A stretch of DNA of 64,000 bases from the NCBI GenBank assembly GCA_000753455.2, contig LM994670.1:1988834-2052833 (forward strand), read 5' to 3'. Shown here in pieces: positions 39,383 through 47,825 of the stretch. Below the pieces are notes generated by a model. That model was not told the DNA's origin, searched no databases, and saw nothing but the letters and a program-made list of their open reading frames with translations. Both the position numbers and the translations under genes were made by a program. This stretch comes from Clostridium jeddahitimonense (GTDB lineage: Bacteria > Bacillota > Clostridia > Clostridiales > Clostridiaceae). Each line of letters opens with the position of its first letter. Position 1 is the first letter of the stretch.

Positions 39383-39487
39383 TTATAAGCCCTCCTCATT
39401 TATACTAAATTTTATTTATAATTTTCTTTTTATACCATTAATCTAAAAATGATAAACTTACTTATTATACTTTTCTTGTCATGACCT

Positions 39488-40381
39488 TTAACATTCATAA
39501 TGTGTTTTATAATTATATAGAGCACCAATTAAATTAGAATCATTATAATAAGCACAGTTTTCAACTATTGCATGAGGTATTGGAAACGGAATTTTTTCAT
39601 ACATACTATTTAATTTCTCTTGGATTTTTTCAATCAATAGTTTCTGCTTGGAAATTCCACCACCAATACATACCTTTTCTGGATCAAATAAGCATTGTAA
39701 ATTATATATTTGTACAGCAATATTGTTTGCTATATTTTCTAAAGCAGCCATGGAATCTTTGTCTCCTTCATGGATCCATTCAAAAATTTTCTTTCCATCA
39801 AGAGTACTTGGTTCTATTCCTTTTAAAGCTGCAACTTGAAGAATCAAGGCTGTTGTACTTCCCTTTAAAGCAAATACATTTTCCATACCTTGTGAATTTA
39901 AGTCAGTCATCAAATAAGAGACTTCTCCGGCAAAAAAGTGTTTTCCTTTAATTAATTTTCCTTGATGAATAATACCTCCACCAATTCCAGTACCAATGAT
40001 TAATACAATTCCATCTTTACAACCCGAAAGATTTCCTTTCCATAATTCAGCTAAAGCAGCACTTTTCCCATCATTTTCAACAGCAACATTCACATTAACT
40101 CTTTCTTGAATCGCTTTAATTATATTCACATTCGCATTGTATGTAAGCGCACCTGGTGTATAAATCTCTCCTGTATCAGAATCAATATTACCAGGCATAC
40201 TTAAAGCGATACCATCCACTTTATCTTTGAACTTATAATATAAACTTGTAATTACATCTAAAAGATGCTCCAGTGTATCTGTAGGGGTATCCAATTCCCC
40301 TTTTTCATGAATAGTAGCATCCATATCCATAATGGCATATTTGATAGCTGTTCCTCCAATATCAATAACTAATTTTTTCAT
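39488..40381 (-). CDS. ROK family sugar kinase
   Basis: 297 residues. LVIDIGGTAIKYAIM is the ATP phosphate loop, VENDGKSAALAELW and GTGIGGGIIHQGKLIKG the ROK core. The zinc-finger motif CxCGxxGC of many ROK kinases is missing, as in beta-glucoside kinase (BglK)-like members. Probably phosphorylates glucose or a disaccharide released in this pathway. RBS AGGAGG. Confidence 0.88.
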   Translation of the reverse strand: MKKLVIDIGGTAIKYAIMDMDATIHEKGELDTPTDTLEHLLDVITSLYYKFKDKVDGIALSMPGNIDSDTGEIYTPGALTYNANVNIIKAIQERVNVNVAVENDGKSAALAELWKGNLSGCKDGIVLIIGTGIGGGIIHQGKLIKGKHFFAGEVSYLMTDLNSQGMENVFALKGSTTALILQVAALKGIEPSTLDGKKIFEWIHEGDKDSMAALENIANNIAVQIYNLQCLFDPEKVCIGGGISKQKLLIEKIQEKLNSMYEKIPFPIPHAIVENCAYYNDSNLIGALYNYKTHYEC

Positions 40382-40448
40382 AGTATCAGCCTCCTAATCT
40401 AAGTCACTTATATTTGATTTAATAAATCAAGTGTTTATAATACAGTAC

Positions 40449-42686
40449 TTACTTTCTATATTTTTTAACACGTTCATCTTCAATGACACCACTAAAGTTC
40501 ATACCGAAGGCAAAATCATAGCTGTGATTTTCTTCATCTTTATGGCATTCCATATCAAATGAAACATCTTCTAACTGTGTTTCAACTGTACTCATATCAC
40601 TTGGTATTTGGAAAGGTAGTAAAGCACTTGGCTCTTTATTTCCACAAATAAGTTCAAGAATCGCTTGTGTTTGGACATTGAAATCTAAAAGAATCGCATC
40701 AACACTTCTTTCAAACTCCTTCATGACAGTTGGATTCTTACAGTTCATAGAAACAATTACAGGTTTGTCTTTCATAAGCTTTCTTGTTTCTAATACAATA
40801 TCTAAATCAGCTTCATTACTACATGTATTTGTTTTATTGTAGGTTGTCCTATTAACTATTTCATCTCTCTCATCTTGTGCAATACTTTCTTTTCTAGCAA
40901 GTGTAGCTTTATATGGACGATATTGTAGTGTAACAGGTAAATAACCCTCTTCTGACGAATATGCTTGGCATTGTGGTGATTCTATAAACACCATTGAAAA
41001 ATCCGCTTCATTAGGATCTGAAACAACATCATAATAACGACTTACAATTTCTAAATTTACTGGCATCTCAGCATGAGCTTCGATAACATTGCCAAACCAA
41101 TCTTTACTTTCTTCAATACGTCTTGTTGGAATATAAACTTTTTTATGTTTTTTCATTGGCAATATATTATTTTTATTTTTAAGCAATACTACTGATTTAC
41201 ATTGTGCTTCAAATCCTTCATTCATAAATTGTTCATTTCCAACTGTTTTTTGTGAAATTTCAGGATCTACATAAGCATTTTCAAATAAACCTGTTTGAAA
41301 TATATTACGAAGCAATCGGCTTGCACTTACTTCAAAACGTCTTCTCATGAATTCTTCACCATGATTCTTGACTCCCATTTCATAAGCATCAAGTACTGGT
41401 TGAATTTCGTTATTTCCACCAAATTGATCAACGCCTGCCATTAAAGCTTTATAATGCCTCTCTGCCTCACTTAACGTTTCTACTCCCCAACATTTTCCAC
41501 TTAAAAATGAATCAAATTCAGGAGCATCTTTCGTAGTCATCCAGTCTGTACATACAACACCATCATATTCATATTTTTCACGTAATAGATCTTTGATAAT
41601 AGTTTCACTGTATGAATTTCCTACATTCTCATGATTCTTTTCATCAATATCGTAAGAAATCGTATAATAAGGCATAACAGCTGCTGATTTTAGTGTTCCT
41701 CCTTTTAATTTGAAGGCACCTTCCGTAAATGGTTTTAAGTGTTCATCGAAATTATTTCCTGGATAAACAGAAAATTTACCATAAGCATAATGGCCATCCC
41801 GTCCACTTTCTACAGTTCCTCCACCTGGCCAGTGTTTAACCATGGCATTAACACTTTCATTTCCCCAACCATCTATTATTCCTTTAGTTGTTTGAAAACC
41901 ATCACAGTAACTCATAGCCATATCAGAAGATAATTGACTATCTTCTCCAAAGTTTCCACAAAATCTCATACATCTTGGTTCAGACGCAATATCAATTTGA
42001 GGAGATAGTGCAGTCGCAATTCCAAGTGCGCGATATTCTTTTGCAGCAATCTCTGAAAATCTATATACAAGATCTGGGTCAAAAGTAGCTGCTAGTCCTA
42101 AAGATTCAGGCCATTTTGAAATATCTCCACCAGCACCTGCATTAAATTCTGTATGGGCAGAAGGTGTATGACGTGGATCTGAACTATTATTACATGGAAT
42201 TCCCAAAGGAAGTTTTTCCACAAATGCTTGCATATTATTATTCCACTTTGCAGCTGTATAAGCGTCATCAACGACAGTCATAAGTACATGTCTTACTCCA
42301 TCTTTTGATAAGAAGTCTTTTTGCTGGTCACTTAAATCCCAAATATTTTTATTACTTTCACTTAATTGCTTCCCATCATAAGTTCCTTGAAACATCTTTG
42401 CAAATAATGAATCACTTGTTGAAACTGATTGATGTTGACTGTATAACATGAGTCCAGCTATTTCTCTGATACTCATCTTGCTCACTAAATCTTGAATACG
42501 CTCTTCTAAAGGTAATCGCCAATCTTCATAAGGATCTAAAATCCCATTTTTATTAAGATCCTTAAATGCATAACCATCATCTTCTATAAGAGTGACACCA
42601 CTATCTTTAGCATAAGCAATATCTTTTCCACCTTCATTATGAACAAAAATATAGTTATCAATTTCAGTACATATATATCTCTTCAT
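40449..42686 (-). CDS. glycoside hydrolase family 3 beta-glucosidase-like enzyme
   Basis: 745 residues, no signal peptide. (beta/alpha)8 domain: MVKHWPGGGTVESGRDGHY (substrate-binding KH motif), then VVCTDWMTTKDAPEF with the nucleophile Asp. The GH3 C-terminal domain follows near residues 480-720 (CKSVVLLKNKNNILPMKKHKK split around the conserved LKN). The extra C-terminal Fn3 domain is not obvious. First gene of the operon. A catabolite-repression-like site overlaps its promoter. Confidence 0.92.
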   Translation of the reverse strand: MKRYICTEIDNYIFVHNEGGKDIAYAKDSGVTLIEDDGYAFKDLNKNGILDPYEDWRLPLEERIQDLVSKMSIREIAGLMLYSQHQSVSTSDSLFAKMFQGTYDGKQLSESNKNIWDLSDQQKDFLSKDGVRHVLMTVVDDAYTAAKWNNNMQAFVEKLPLGIPCNNSSDPRHTPSAHTEFNAGAGGDISKWPESLGLAATFDPDLVYRFSEIAAKEYRALGIATALSPQIDIASEPRCMRFCGNFGEDSQLSSDMAMSYCDGFQTTKGIIDGWGNESVNAMVKHWPGGGTVESGRDGHYAYGKFSVYPGNNFDEHLKPFTEGAFKLKGGTLKSAAVMPYYTISYDIDEKNHENVGNSYSETIIKDLLREKYEYDGVVCTDWMTTKDAPEFDSFLSGKCWGVETLSEAERHYKALMAGVDQFGGNNEIQPVLDAYEMGVKNHGEEFMRRRFEVSASRLLRNIFQTGLFENAYVDPEISQKTVGNEQFMNEGFEAQCKSVVLLKNKNNILPMKKHKKVYIPTRRIEESKDWFGNVIEAHAEMPVNLEIVSRYYDVVSDPNEADFSMVFIESPQCQAYSSEEGYLPVTLQYRPYKATLARKESIAQDERDEIVNRTTYNKTNTCSNEADLDIVLETRKLMKDKPVIVSMNCKNPTVMKEFERSVDAILLDFNVQTQAILELICGNKEPSALLPFQIPSDMSTVETQLEDVSFDMECHKDEENHSYDFAFGMNFSGVIEDERVKKYRK

Positions 42687-42700
42687 TACAAAGCCCCCTT

Positions 42701-42725
42701 AGTTATCGTTTACATTTGTATTATA
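42701..42725 (-). promoter_or_regulatory. promoter with overlapping cre-like site
   Basis: -10 TATAAT (42720-42725) reads toward GH3. Directly downstream, TGTAAACGATAACT (42701-42714) matches 13 of 14 positions of the CcpA cre consensus, at the likely start site. No good -35 at 17 bp, consistent with need for an activator (the upstream AraC protein). Binding not tested. Confidence 0.6.
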
Positions 42726-42810
42726 CATTAATTTTTTTTTATGTTGTTGTCGTTATTTGATTGAAAAATTCCTTTTTTTTGATTTTCGCGATAAATATCT
42801 TAAAAAGAAA

Positions 42811-42854
42811 AACCTGCGAAAATAGAAAAACTTATTTTTCTATTTTCGCAGGTT
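42811..42854. terminator. perfect 20-pair hairpin after araC-type gene
   Basis: AACCTGCGAAAATAGAAAAA pairs perfectly with TTTTTCTATTTTCGCAGGTT across a 4-nt loop, between the araC-type gene and GH3. It likely ends the regulator transcript; the exceptional stem perfection is notable. Confidence 0.8.
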
Positions 42855-42900
42855 TGCTTAACCTAACGGCTATAATTTATTTCACAAAATATGAGAGTTT

Positions 42901-43824
42901 TCATATATTTGTTCTAATATTTAGACAAGTTGTATTAATATTTTTGTTAGAAGTATTATCATTTTTCGATTCTTGATATCGTTTTCTATATTGATATGGA
43001 GTCATTGAATAACTATCCTTAAAAGCACTAATGAATGATTTTACATTTGAAAAGCCATAATCAAATGCAATGTTCTGCATACTTTTTGTAGAATCAACAA
43101 CATCATTATAGCTACAATAAAGTCTGTAATTTGTTAAATATGTTTTGAAATTAGTCCCGAAATATTCACGAAATACTCTACTAAAATGTTCCTCACTCAT
43201 GTGACACACCTCAGCCAATCGAGTCAAATTCAAATCCTCTTTATGATTTTCTTCTATATAATCAAGTATTTTATGTTGTCTTTTCTTTGAAATTCCATAC
43301 TTCTTTTCATCCCTAGATAAATCAACTTGGAATTCATTGATTAGTATATAAAGTAGTTCATAAATATATGCATTAATCATTAATTCATCATTCGCCTGGG
43401 GATTCTTACTAAACATCTTGAAAAATTCATAAATTTCATAAACTCTCTTTTTCTTTGGCGAATCTTTTTTTATATCAAAATATATATTGTCAATATCCGG
43501 TAATACACGTTTTAAGAAATCATAAGAAAGTATAACTAATAAAACTTCACACTCCCTATGATTTGGGCTATCCAATTTATGTACTTGTCCACTATTAATA
43601 AAAATAAAATCTCCTTCTTTAAGAGTATTTTTATGATTATTAATCCATAAATCTACTTCTCCTTTGCAAACAAGTGAAAATTCAATACTTCTATGCCAAT
43701 GAGGAGGAATATAGCTTTGTTTAATTCGAAAAGGATTTTCTTTAATATTCTCTTTATCTATATACTTAATAACAGCATTTAAATCTTGTGTAATATCTAC
43801 TTTTTCATAACTAACCTTATCCAA
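42901..43824 (-). CDS. AraC family transcriptional regulator
   Basis: About 307 residues: N-terminal cupin (HWHRSIEFSLVCKGEVDLWINN) that binds a sugar, and a C-terminal double HTH (LNLTRLAEVCHMSEEHFSRVFREYFG, then IAFDYGFSNVKSFISAFKDSY). TTG 43824 follows AAGGTGG at good spacing. It precedes the GH3-ROK-esterase-symporter operon and is its likely activator. Confidence 0.9.
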   Translation of the reverse strand: MDKVSYEKVDITQDLNAVIKYIDKENIKENPFRIKQSYIPPHWHRSIEFSLVCKGEVDLWINNHKNTLKEGDFIFINSGQVHKLDSPNHRECEVLLVILSYDFLKRVLPDIDNIYFDIKKDSPKKKRVYEIYEFFKMFSKNPQANDELMINAYIYELLYILINEFQVDLSRDEKKYGISKKRQHKILDYIEENHKEDLNLTRLAEVCHMSEEHFSRVFREYFGTNFKTYLTNYRLYCSYNDVVDSTKSMQNIAFDYGFSNVKSFISAFKDSYSMTPYQYRKRYQESKNDNTSNKNINTTCLNIRTNI

Positions 43825-43833
43825 AGGAAGCAA

Positions 43834-44194
43834 CCACCTTTCTTACTATTATCATTTCATCAAAAAGAAATATATAAGCACCTACTTCTAATTTGAATTT
43901 GATTCTAAGTTAATTATATATACTTTATAAAAATTTTACATCATAATTTTTATTTAACAACTAGTAAAACTTTTAAACCTAGGTATAAAGGAAGTTATTT
44001 TATATAAATATTACTGAATTATACACTATACTTTATCAATGGCTTTCTTAATTGAAACTAATGAAACGTTCTCCTATTAGTGCTTCCTCGTTAATTACTT
44101 TCATTTAACTCAATACCATCTTTCATTTCACTTATTTTAATATATTACTTATAGCGTAATACGAGTTATTCCTAATGTTTATATCTATCAAAAC
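43834..44194. other. intergenic region, short coding debris
   Basis: About 360 bases upstream of the AraC gene, with its promoter region. On the minus strand near 44040-44120 two frames look briefly protein-like (MKDGIELNESN, then INEEALIGERFISFN) but are interrupted; perhaps a lost gene end. Not recognised. Confidence 0.25.
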
Positions 44195-44238
44195 AAAAAG
44201 CCATCTAAGAATTATTTACTTATCTTTTGGTGGCTTTA
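44195..44238 (-). terminator. terminator of merR gene
   Basis: AAAGCCATC / GGTGGCTTT stem with one G-T pair, 16 bases after the merR stop codon; the opposite arm is followed by a T-rich tail on the minus strand. Confidence 0.55.
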
Positions 44239-44253
44239 TACTAGCTATACACT

Positions 44254-44652
44254 TTACTTCTTACTAATATCTTTATGAATAGATTCACTGCCTGCCTCAA
44301 TAGCTGTCTCATAATAACGAATCTTATGGTCAATAACATTCATAATATTGTTTAGTTCCTCTATCTGCTTTTTAACTATCTCCTTCCGCTTAAGAAAAAC
44401 CTCTAATCTATCTATAAGAGTGCTATCACCCTCTATACACATATCCATATACTTCTTTATTTCCTTTATTGGCATACCAGAATTCTTCATACATGTTATT
44501 ATTTCTAACCCTTTAAAATCCTCATCTTTAAATACACGAGTACCATTTTCTTTTTTCTCTATAAATGGCATAAGACCTTCTTTATCATAATAACGTAAGG
44601 TTGGAACTGATACTCCCATTTTCTCTGCAACTTGCTTTATGGTATATGTCAT
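44254..44652 (-). CDS. MerR family transcriptional regulator
   Basis: 132 residues: N-terminal MerR winged helix (TIKQVAEKMGVSVPTLRYYDKEGLMPF), then a dimerising coiled coil ending HKIRYYETAIEAGSES. No Cys metal ligands, so it is of the BltR-like drug or redox group. RBS AAAGGAG. A MerR-type promoter (site A) lies about 115 bases upstream and may be autoregulated. The nearby 19-bp-spacer promoters are the probable regulon. Confidence 0.92.
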   Translation of the reverse strand: MTYTIKQVAEKMGVSVPTLRYYDKEGLMPFIEKKENGTRVFKDEDFKGLEIITCMKNSGMPIKEIKKYMDMCIEGDSTLIDRLEVFLKRKEIVKKQIEELNNIMNVIDHKIRYYETAIEAGSESIHKDISKK

Positions 44653-44767
44653 AAAAAAACTCCTTTATCTAATGATATTATATTTACTTAACTGACAATC
44701 AAAATTTCACATTTTGTACTTGAAATATACACATTCAACCTTAATGAAAGAGTGTTTCATTATATAT

Positions 44768-44798
44768 ATGATATAAGGTAAAGTTAACTTTATGTCAA
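44768..44798 (-). promoter_or_regulatory. MerR-type promoter (site A)
   Basis: -35 TTGACA (44793-44798), 19-bp spacer with TAAAGTTAACTTTA (perfect palindrome), -10 TATCAT (44768-44773). Reads toward merR. Confidence 0.65.
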
Positions 44799-44811
44799 TC
44801 CTAGCTACTAT

Positions 44812-45390
44812 TTAAATATCACTCTCTACTTCTATACATTTTATAAACTTAGCTGGCACTCCACCGTATACACAATTATCCGGTACGTCTTTAGTAACAA
44901 CTGCGCCTGCTCCAATAACTGAATTCTCTCCAACAGTTACCCCTGGACAAATTATCGCCCCTGCACCAATCCAAGCATTTCTTTTAATTTTTACACTTTT
45001 TAAAATTACACCACGTCTATTTCTAGGATCTAAAGGATGATTAACTGATAATATTTTTACCTCTGGTCCAATAAGAACATTATCCTCTAATTCAATACCT
45101 CCTAAATCTACAAACATACAAGATTTATTTATAAATACATCTTTGCCAATCTTAATATTACGCCCAAAGTCTGTATTAAATGGTGTTAAAACCTGTACAG
45201 AATCATCTATTTTATTTCCTGTTATTTCTGATAAAATACCTCTTACTTCTTCTGGAGTTTTATATCCTGAGTTTAATTCAGTTGTTAACCTTAAAGTATC
45301 CTCTAAAACTTTATGAATTTCAGTAAATATTGCATCCTCATGTGAAATAAACTCCATATCCTCTATTATCTTTATTAAATCCATACTCAT
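44812..45390 (-). CDS. hexapeptide-repeat sugar O-acetyltransferase
   Basis: 192 residues of the maltose/galactoside acetyltransferase family. Left-handed beta-helix repeats: NIKIGKDVFINKSCMF, GGIELEDNVLIGPEVKI, then AWIGAGAIICPGVTVGENSVIGAGAVVTKDVP; the catalytic His lies in SVNHPLDP. Acetylates sugars with acetyl-CoA. Follows MerR-type site B, so probably part of that regulon. RBS GGAGG. Confidence 0.9.
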   Translation of the reverse strand: MSMDLIKIIEDMEFISHEDAIFTEIHKVLEDTLRLTTELNSGYKTPEEVRGILSEITGNKIDDSVQVLTPFNTDFGRNIKIGKDVFINKSCMFVDLGGIELEDNVLIGPEVKILSVNHPLDPRNRRGVILKSVKIKRNAWIGAGAIICPGVTVGENSVIGAGAVVTKDVPDNCVYGGVPAKFIKCIEVESDI

Positions 45391-45419
45391 ATTTGCCTCC
45401 TAAATTCGTCTACTTCTTT

Positions 45420-45450
45420 ATCTTAAAAGATAAAGTTAACTTTAGGTCAA
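45420..45450 (-). promoter_or_regulatory. MerR-type promoter (site B)
   Basis: -35 TTGACC (45445-45450), 19-bp spacer with TAAAGTTAACTTTA, -10 TAAGAT (45420-45425). Reads into the acetyltransferase gene. Confidence 0.7.
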
Positions 45451-45484
45451 TACTTTTTTATAAGTTTTAATATTTTTCAATAAT

Positions 45485-45724
45485 CTAAACACTAACTGCT
45501 ATCTTTTCAACAGTTGAATTCTTTTTAAGTGAATATTGCTTTACGACTATATAAATTAAAATCAAATTTGTAAAACTTATTCCTATAGTAATAAGAAATG
45601 TATAGACATAAGAGCCAGTAAAGTCATAAATATATCCTACTAAAGCTAATGCAAATGCACTTCCAAAACTAGTAGCAAATGATATTATAGGATATACTGT
45701 TGAATAATTTTCTACTCCAAAGAA
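45485..45724 (-). pseudogene. C-terminal MFS transporter remnant
   Basis: The frame encodes VENYSTVYPIISFATSFGSA and GYIYDFTGSYVYTFLITIG, the last membrane helices of an MFS transporter. Everything before is lost; upstream the sequence changes directly into aldo/keto reductase code in another frame (near 45724). An ATG at 45790 lies in that other sequence, so no intact protein is made. Confidence 0.8.
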
Positions 45725-46171
45725 ATGTCTTCTATATATGAAATCTTTGTTGCTCCAACTACAGGTGCTGCTACCTTTGACAATAACCAACTTAAAACTA
45801 TTTGAATTCTTGTCATATTTCTTTTTTCTGCTATTTCGACAACACGCTGAGCAATAATTCTATCTTGATTTGTTGTTAAATCATATTTACTTTTAGCAAA
45901 AGAATCCTCTTCTAAACGCTTTGTTCACTCAGCCAAATCTCTAACTAATCTTCCTGAAGCAAGAGGACTATATGGAGTCATTGCTATATTTCCATCCATG
46001 CAACAAGGAACCGTTTCAAGATTGCTTAAACTCTGATTTAACATGTTATTAATATGTTCTTTAACAGTAACATTATTATCTATTTCCTTTTGTAGAATCA
46101 CCAAAACCCATACATCCAAGACAAATTCGTGATACATTTAAATCTGAATTTCCTAATTTAATATACTCCAT
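45725..46171 (-). pseudogene. aldo/keto reductase remnant with several deletions
   Basis: ATG 46171 starts EYIKLGNSDLNVSRICLGCM, the normal AKR N-terminus. Then, in another frame, come EIDNNVTVKEHINNMLNQSL, ENIAMTPYSPLASGRL-like text (DGNIAMTPYSPLASGRLVRD), a premature TGA (45925-45927), and beyond it RIQIVLSWLLSKVAAPVVG and ATKISYIED. Two internal deletions (about 55 and 110 codons compared with the family), one nonsense codon and a lost C-terminus make it non-functional. Confidence 0.85.
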
Positions 46172-46298
46172 GCTCCCCCTAAGTTTATCTCTTCTGTGAC
46201 ATATCTCTTGTTTATCACACTAAAATCTCTATTTACATATTAATTTTAGTGATTTCTGATAAAACTGTCTAATACTTATTAGCTATATATAATTATGC

Positions 46299-46892
46299 TT
46301 ACTTTGTAATAATTTCTTTTTCTTCTGGAACTCTTTGAATTACCTCTACAAATGTAAATTTCCCATCTTCGTATTCATACTTAAATATTGCGCAGTTAGA
46401 AAAAGCATTTCTAGGTAATTTACTTGCATCATAGCAATGTTCTAGAAATCTTAAACATGCACCAGCGTGTGAAACTGCTAATACATATCTATGATCTTCT
46501 TTCTCCATAATCTCGTGACAAGTTTTCACAACTCTTTCTCTACACATATCTCTAGATTCTCCACCATATTTAGTAAAGAATGTTTCAAATGTCTCTCTAT
46601 CCGGGTTTAAATCCTCGCTTTCACCTTCAAAAGTTCCAAAGTTCATTTCCTTTAAACCTTTTAATCTAGTATATGGCATACTATTTTCTGTTACAATTTC
46701 TAGCGTATCAGAACATCTTTCTGCTGTTGAGCAGTATAAATGGTCAAGTTCTATATCTTTAAAATACTCTCCTGCTGCTTTTGCTTGTTCTATTCCAAAA
46801 TCAGTTAATGGGGAATCACACCACCCTTGTATCTTTCTTCTTAAATTAAATAATGTTTGTCCATGACGCATCATATAAAATATCTTTTTCAT
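46299..46892 (-). CDS. histidine phosphatase (phosphoglycerate-mutase-like)
   Basis: 197 residues. YMMRHGQTLFNLRRKIQGW holds the catalytic RHG, and AVSHAGACLRFLEH the second His. LYCSTAERCSDTLEIV is the phosphate-pocket Arg region. Acts on a small phosphorylated substrate; not true glycolytic mutase by length alone. Expressed from MerR-type site C. RBS GGGGAGG. Confidence 0.9.
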   Translation of the reverse strand: MKKIFYMMRHGQTLFNLRRKIQGWCDSPLTDFGIEQAKAAGEYFKDIELDHLYCSTAERCSDTLEIVTENSMPYTRLKGLKEMNFGTFEGESEDLNPDRETFETFFTKYGGESRDMCRERVVKTCHEIMEKEDHRYVLAVSHAGACLRFLEHCYDASKLPRNAFSNCAIFKYEYEDGKFTFVEVIQRVPEEKEIITK

Positions 46893-46917
46893 CTTCCTAC
46901 CTCCCCTTTACGTTTAC

Positions 46918-46948
46918 ATTGTATTACTTGGAGTTAACTCCAAGTCAA
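46918..46948 (-). promoter_or_regulatory. MerR-type promoter (site C)
   Basis: -35 TTGACT (46943-46948), 19-bp spacer holding the perfect 18-bp palindrome CTTGGAGTTAACTCCAAG, -10 TACAAT (46918-46923). The best of the four sites; reads into the histidine phosphatase gene. Confidence 0.75.
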
Positions 46949-46980
46949 TATCTTTTTATAAATTTGTTAAAAAATAAGAT

Positions 46981-47013
46981 ATCCCAGCAAATCCATTTTA
47001 ACTTTGCTGGGAT
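46981..47013. terminator. terminator-like hairpin
   Basis: ATCCCAGCAAA / TTTGCTGGGAT, perfect 11-pair stem, just downstream of the DXPS remnant on the minus strand. Confidence 0.7.
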
Positions 47014-47023
47014 TTAAACTTCA

Positions 47024-47278
47024 CTATATTAAAATAGTCTTTTCATAAGTATTTAGTTTATTAAAATCAGCTTCAACTTTAACACCAGTAGAAATTACAT
47101 CTGTATTAGGAAAACGTATAGCTACTGGCTGATTATCTTTTGGTGAATCAAACACATAATGTAAAGCTATAGTGGCTTCCACCATCCCAAGATTAGGACC
47201 AAAATGTCCACCTGTTGTACTTGCTTTCTCAAAAAGTACTTCTCTTATTTCTTCTGCTAAATCATTTAACTCTACTTT
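47024..47278 (-). pseudogene. DXPS-like (transketolase family) remnant with in-frame internal deletion
   Basis: An uninterrupted 84-codon frame joins the N-terminal DXPS text ([20 protein letters not shown], then [20 protein letters not shown]) straight to a much later block ([17 protein letters not shown], then DFNKLNTY). About 300 or more codons are missing, and a stop codon replaces the start region. Only the ends of a 1-deoxyxylulose-5-phosphate synthase-like protein survive. Confidence 0.8.
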
Positions 47279-47296
47279 TTAAAGGAGTTGATAGAT

Positions 47297-47710
47297 ATGA
47301 ATTATAGTATAAAAGAAGTTTCTAAAATGGTAAATTTACCTCACTCAACTATTCGCTATTATGATAAAGAAGGGCTACTCCCCTTCCTTTAAAGAAAAGA
47401 ATCAGGTTATCGTATTTTTACCGAAGGTAATATTCAAATGTTAAAAATCATTGAGTGCTTTAAAAATACAGGTATGTCTATTCTAGAAATTAAACAGTTT
47501 GTTAATTGGGTTAAAGAAGGTGATTCCTATTTAGAATAAAGATATAAACTGTTTATGGAAAGAAAAAAAACAGTACAAGCACAAATTAAAGCTCTTCAGA
47601 AACAATTGTATTTAATTGATCATAAATGTTGGTATTATAAAACCGCAATGGAAGCTGGTACTGAAAGTATCCACTTTACTAAAAATTCTGATGATTTATC
47701 CTGCTTATAA
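47297..47710 (+). pseudogene. MerR family regulator broken by two TAA codons
   Basis: Full-length MerR frame of 138 codons: SIKEVSKMVNLPHSTIRYYD, GYRIFTEGNIQMLKIIECF, HKCWYYKTAMEAGTES. In-frame TAA codons at 47390-47392 and 47537-47539 replace what are probably Glu or Gln codons. No indel. RBS AAAGGAG still stands before the ATG. Its neighbours are also remnants. Confidence 0.88.
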
Positions 47711-47745
47711 CTATAGATAATGCAAAATAGTTATGAGTTAAAGAA

Positions 47746-47768
47746 AAAAGTCAGCAAAGCTGACTTTT
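47746..47768. terminator. bidirectional terminator
   Basis: AAAAGTCAGC-AAA-GCTGACTTTT between the merR remnant (+) and kdpC (-), with T-runs on both strands. Confidence 0.75.
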
Positions 47769-47825
47769 AATTTTATAACCTTATGAGCTATTTAGCAGCT
47801 TCATTCTTAATGATTACCTCTTAAC

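Noticed and set aside
47390..47539. TAA recoding to Glu/Gln in the MerR frame
   Set aside because: TAA ends many intact genes here (for example katG-type and kdp genes), so nonsense mutation is simpler.
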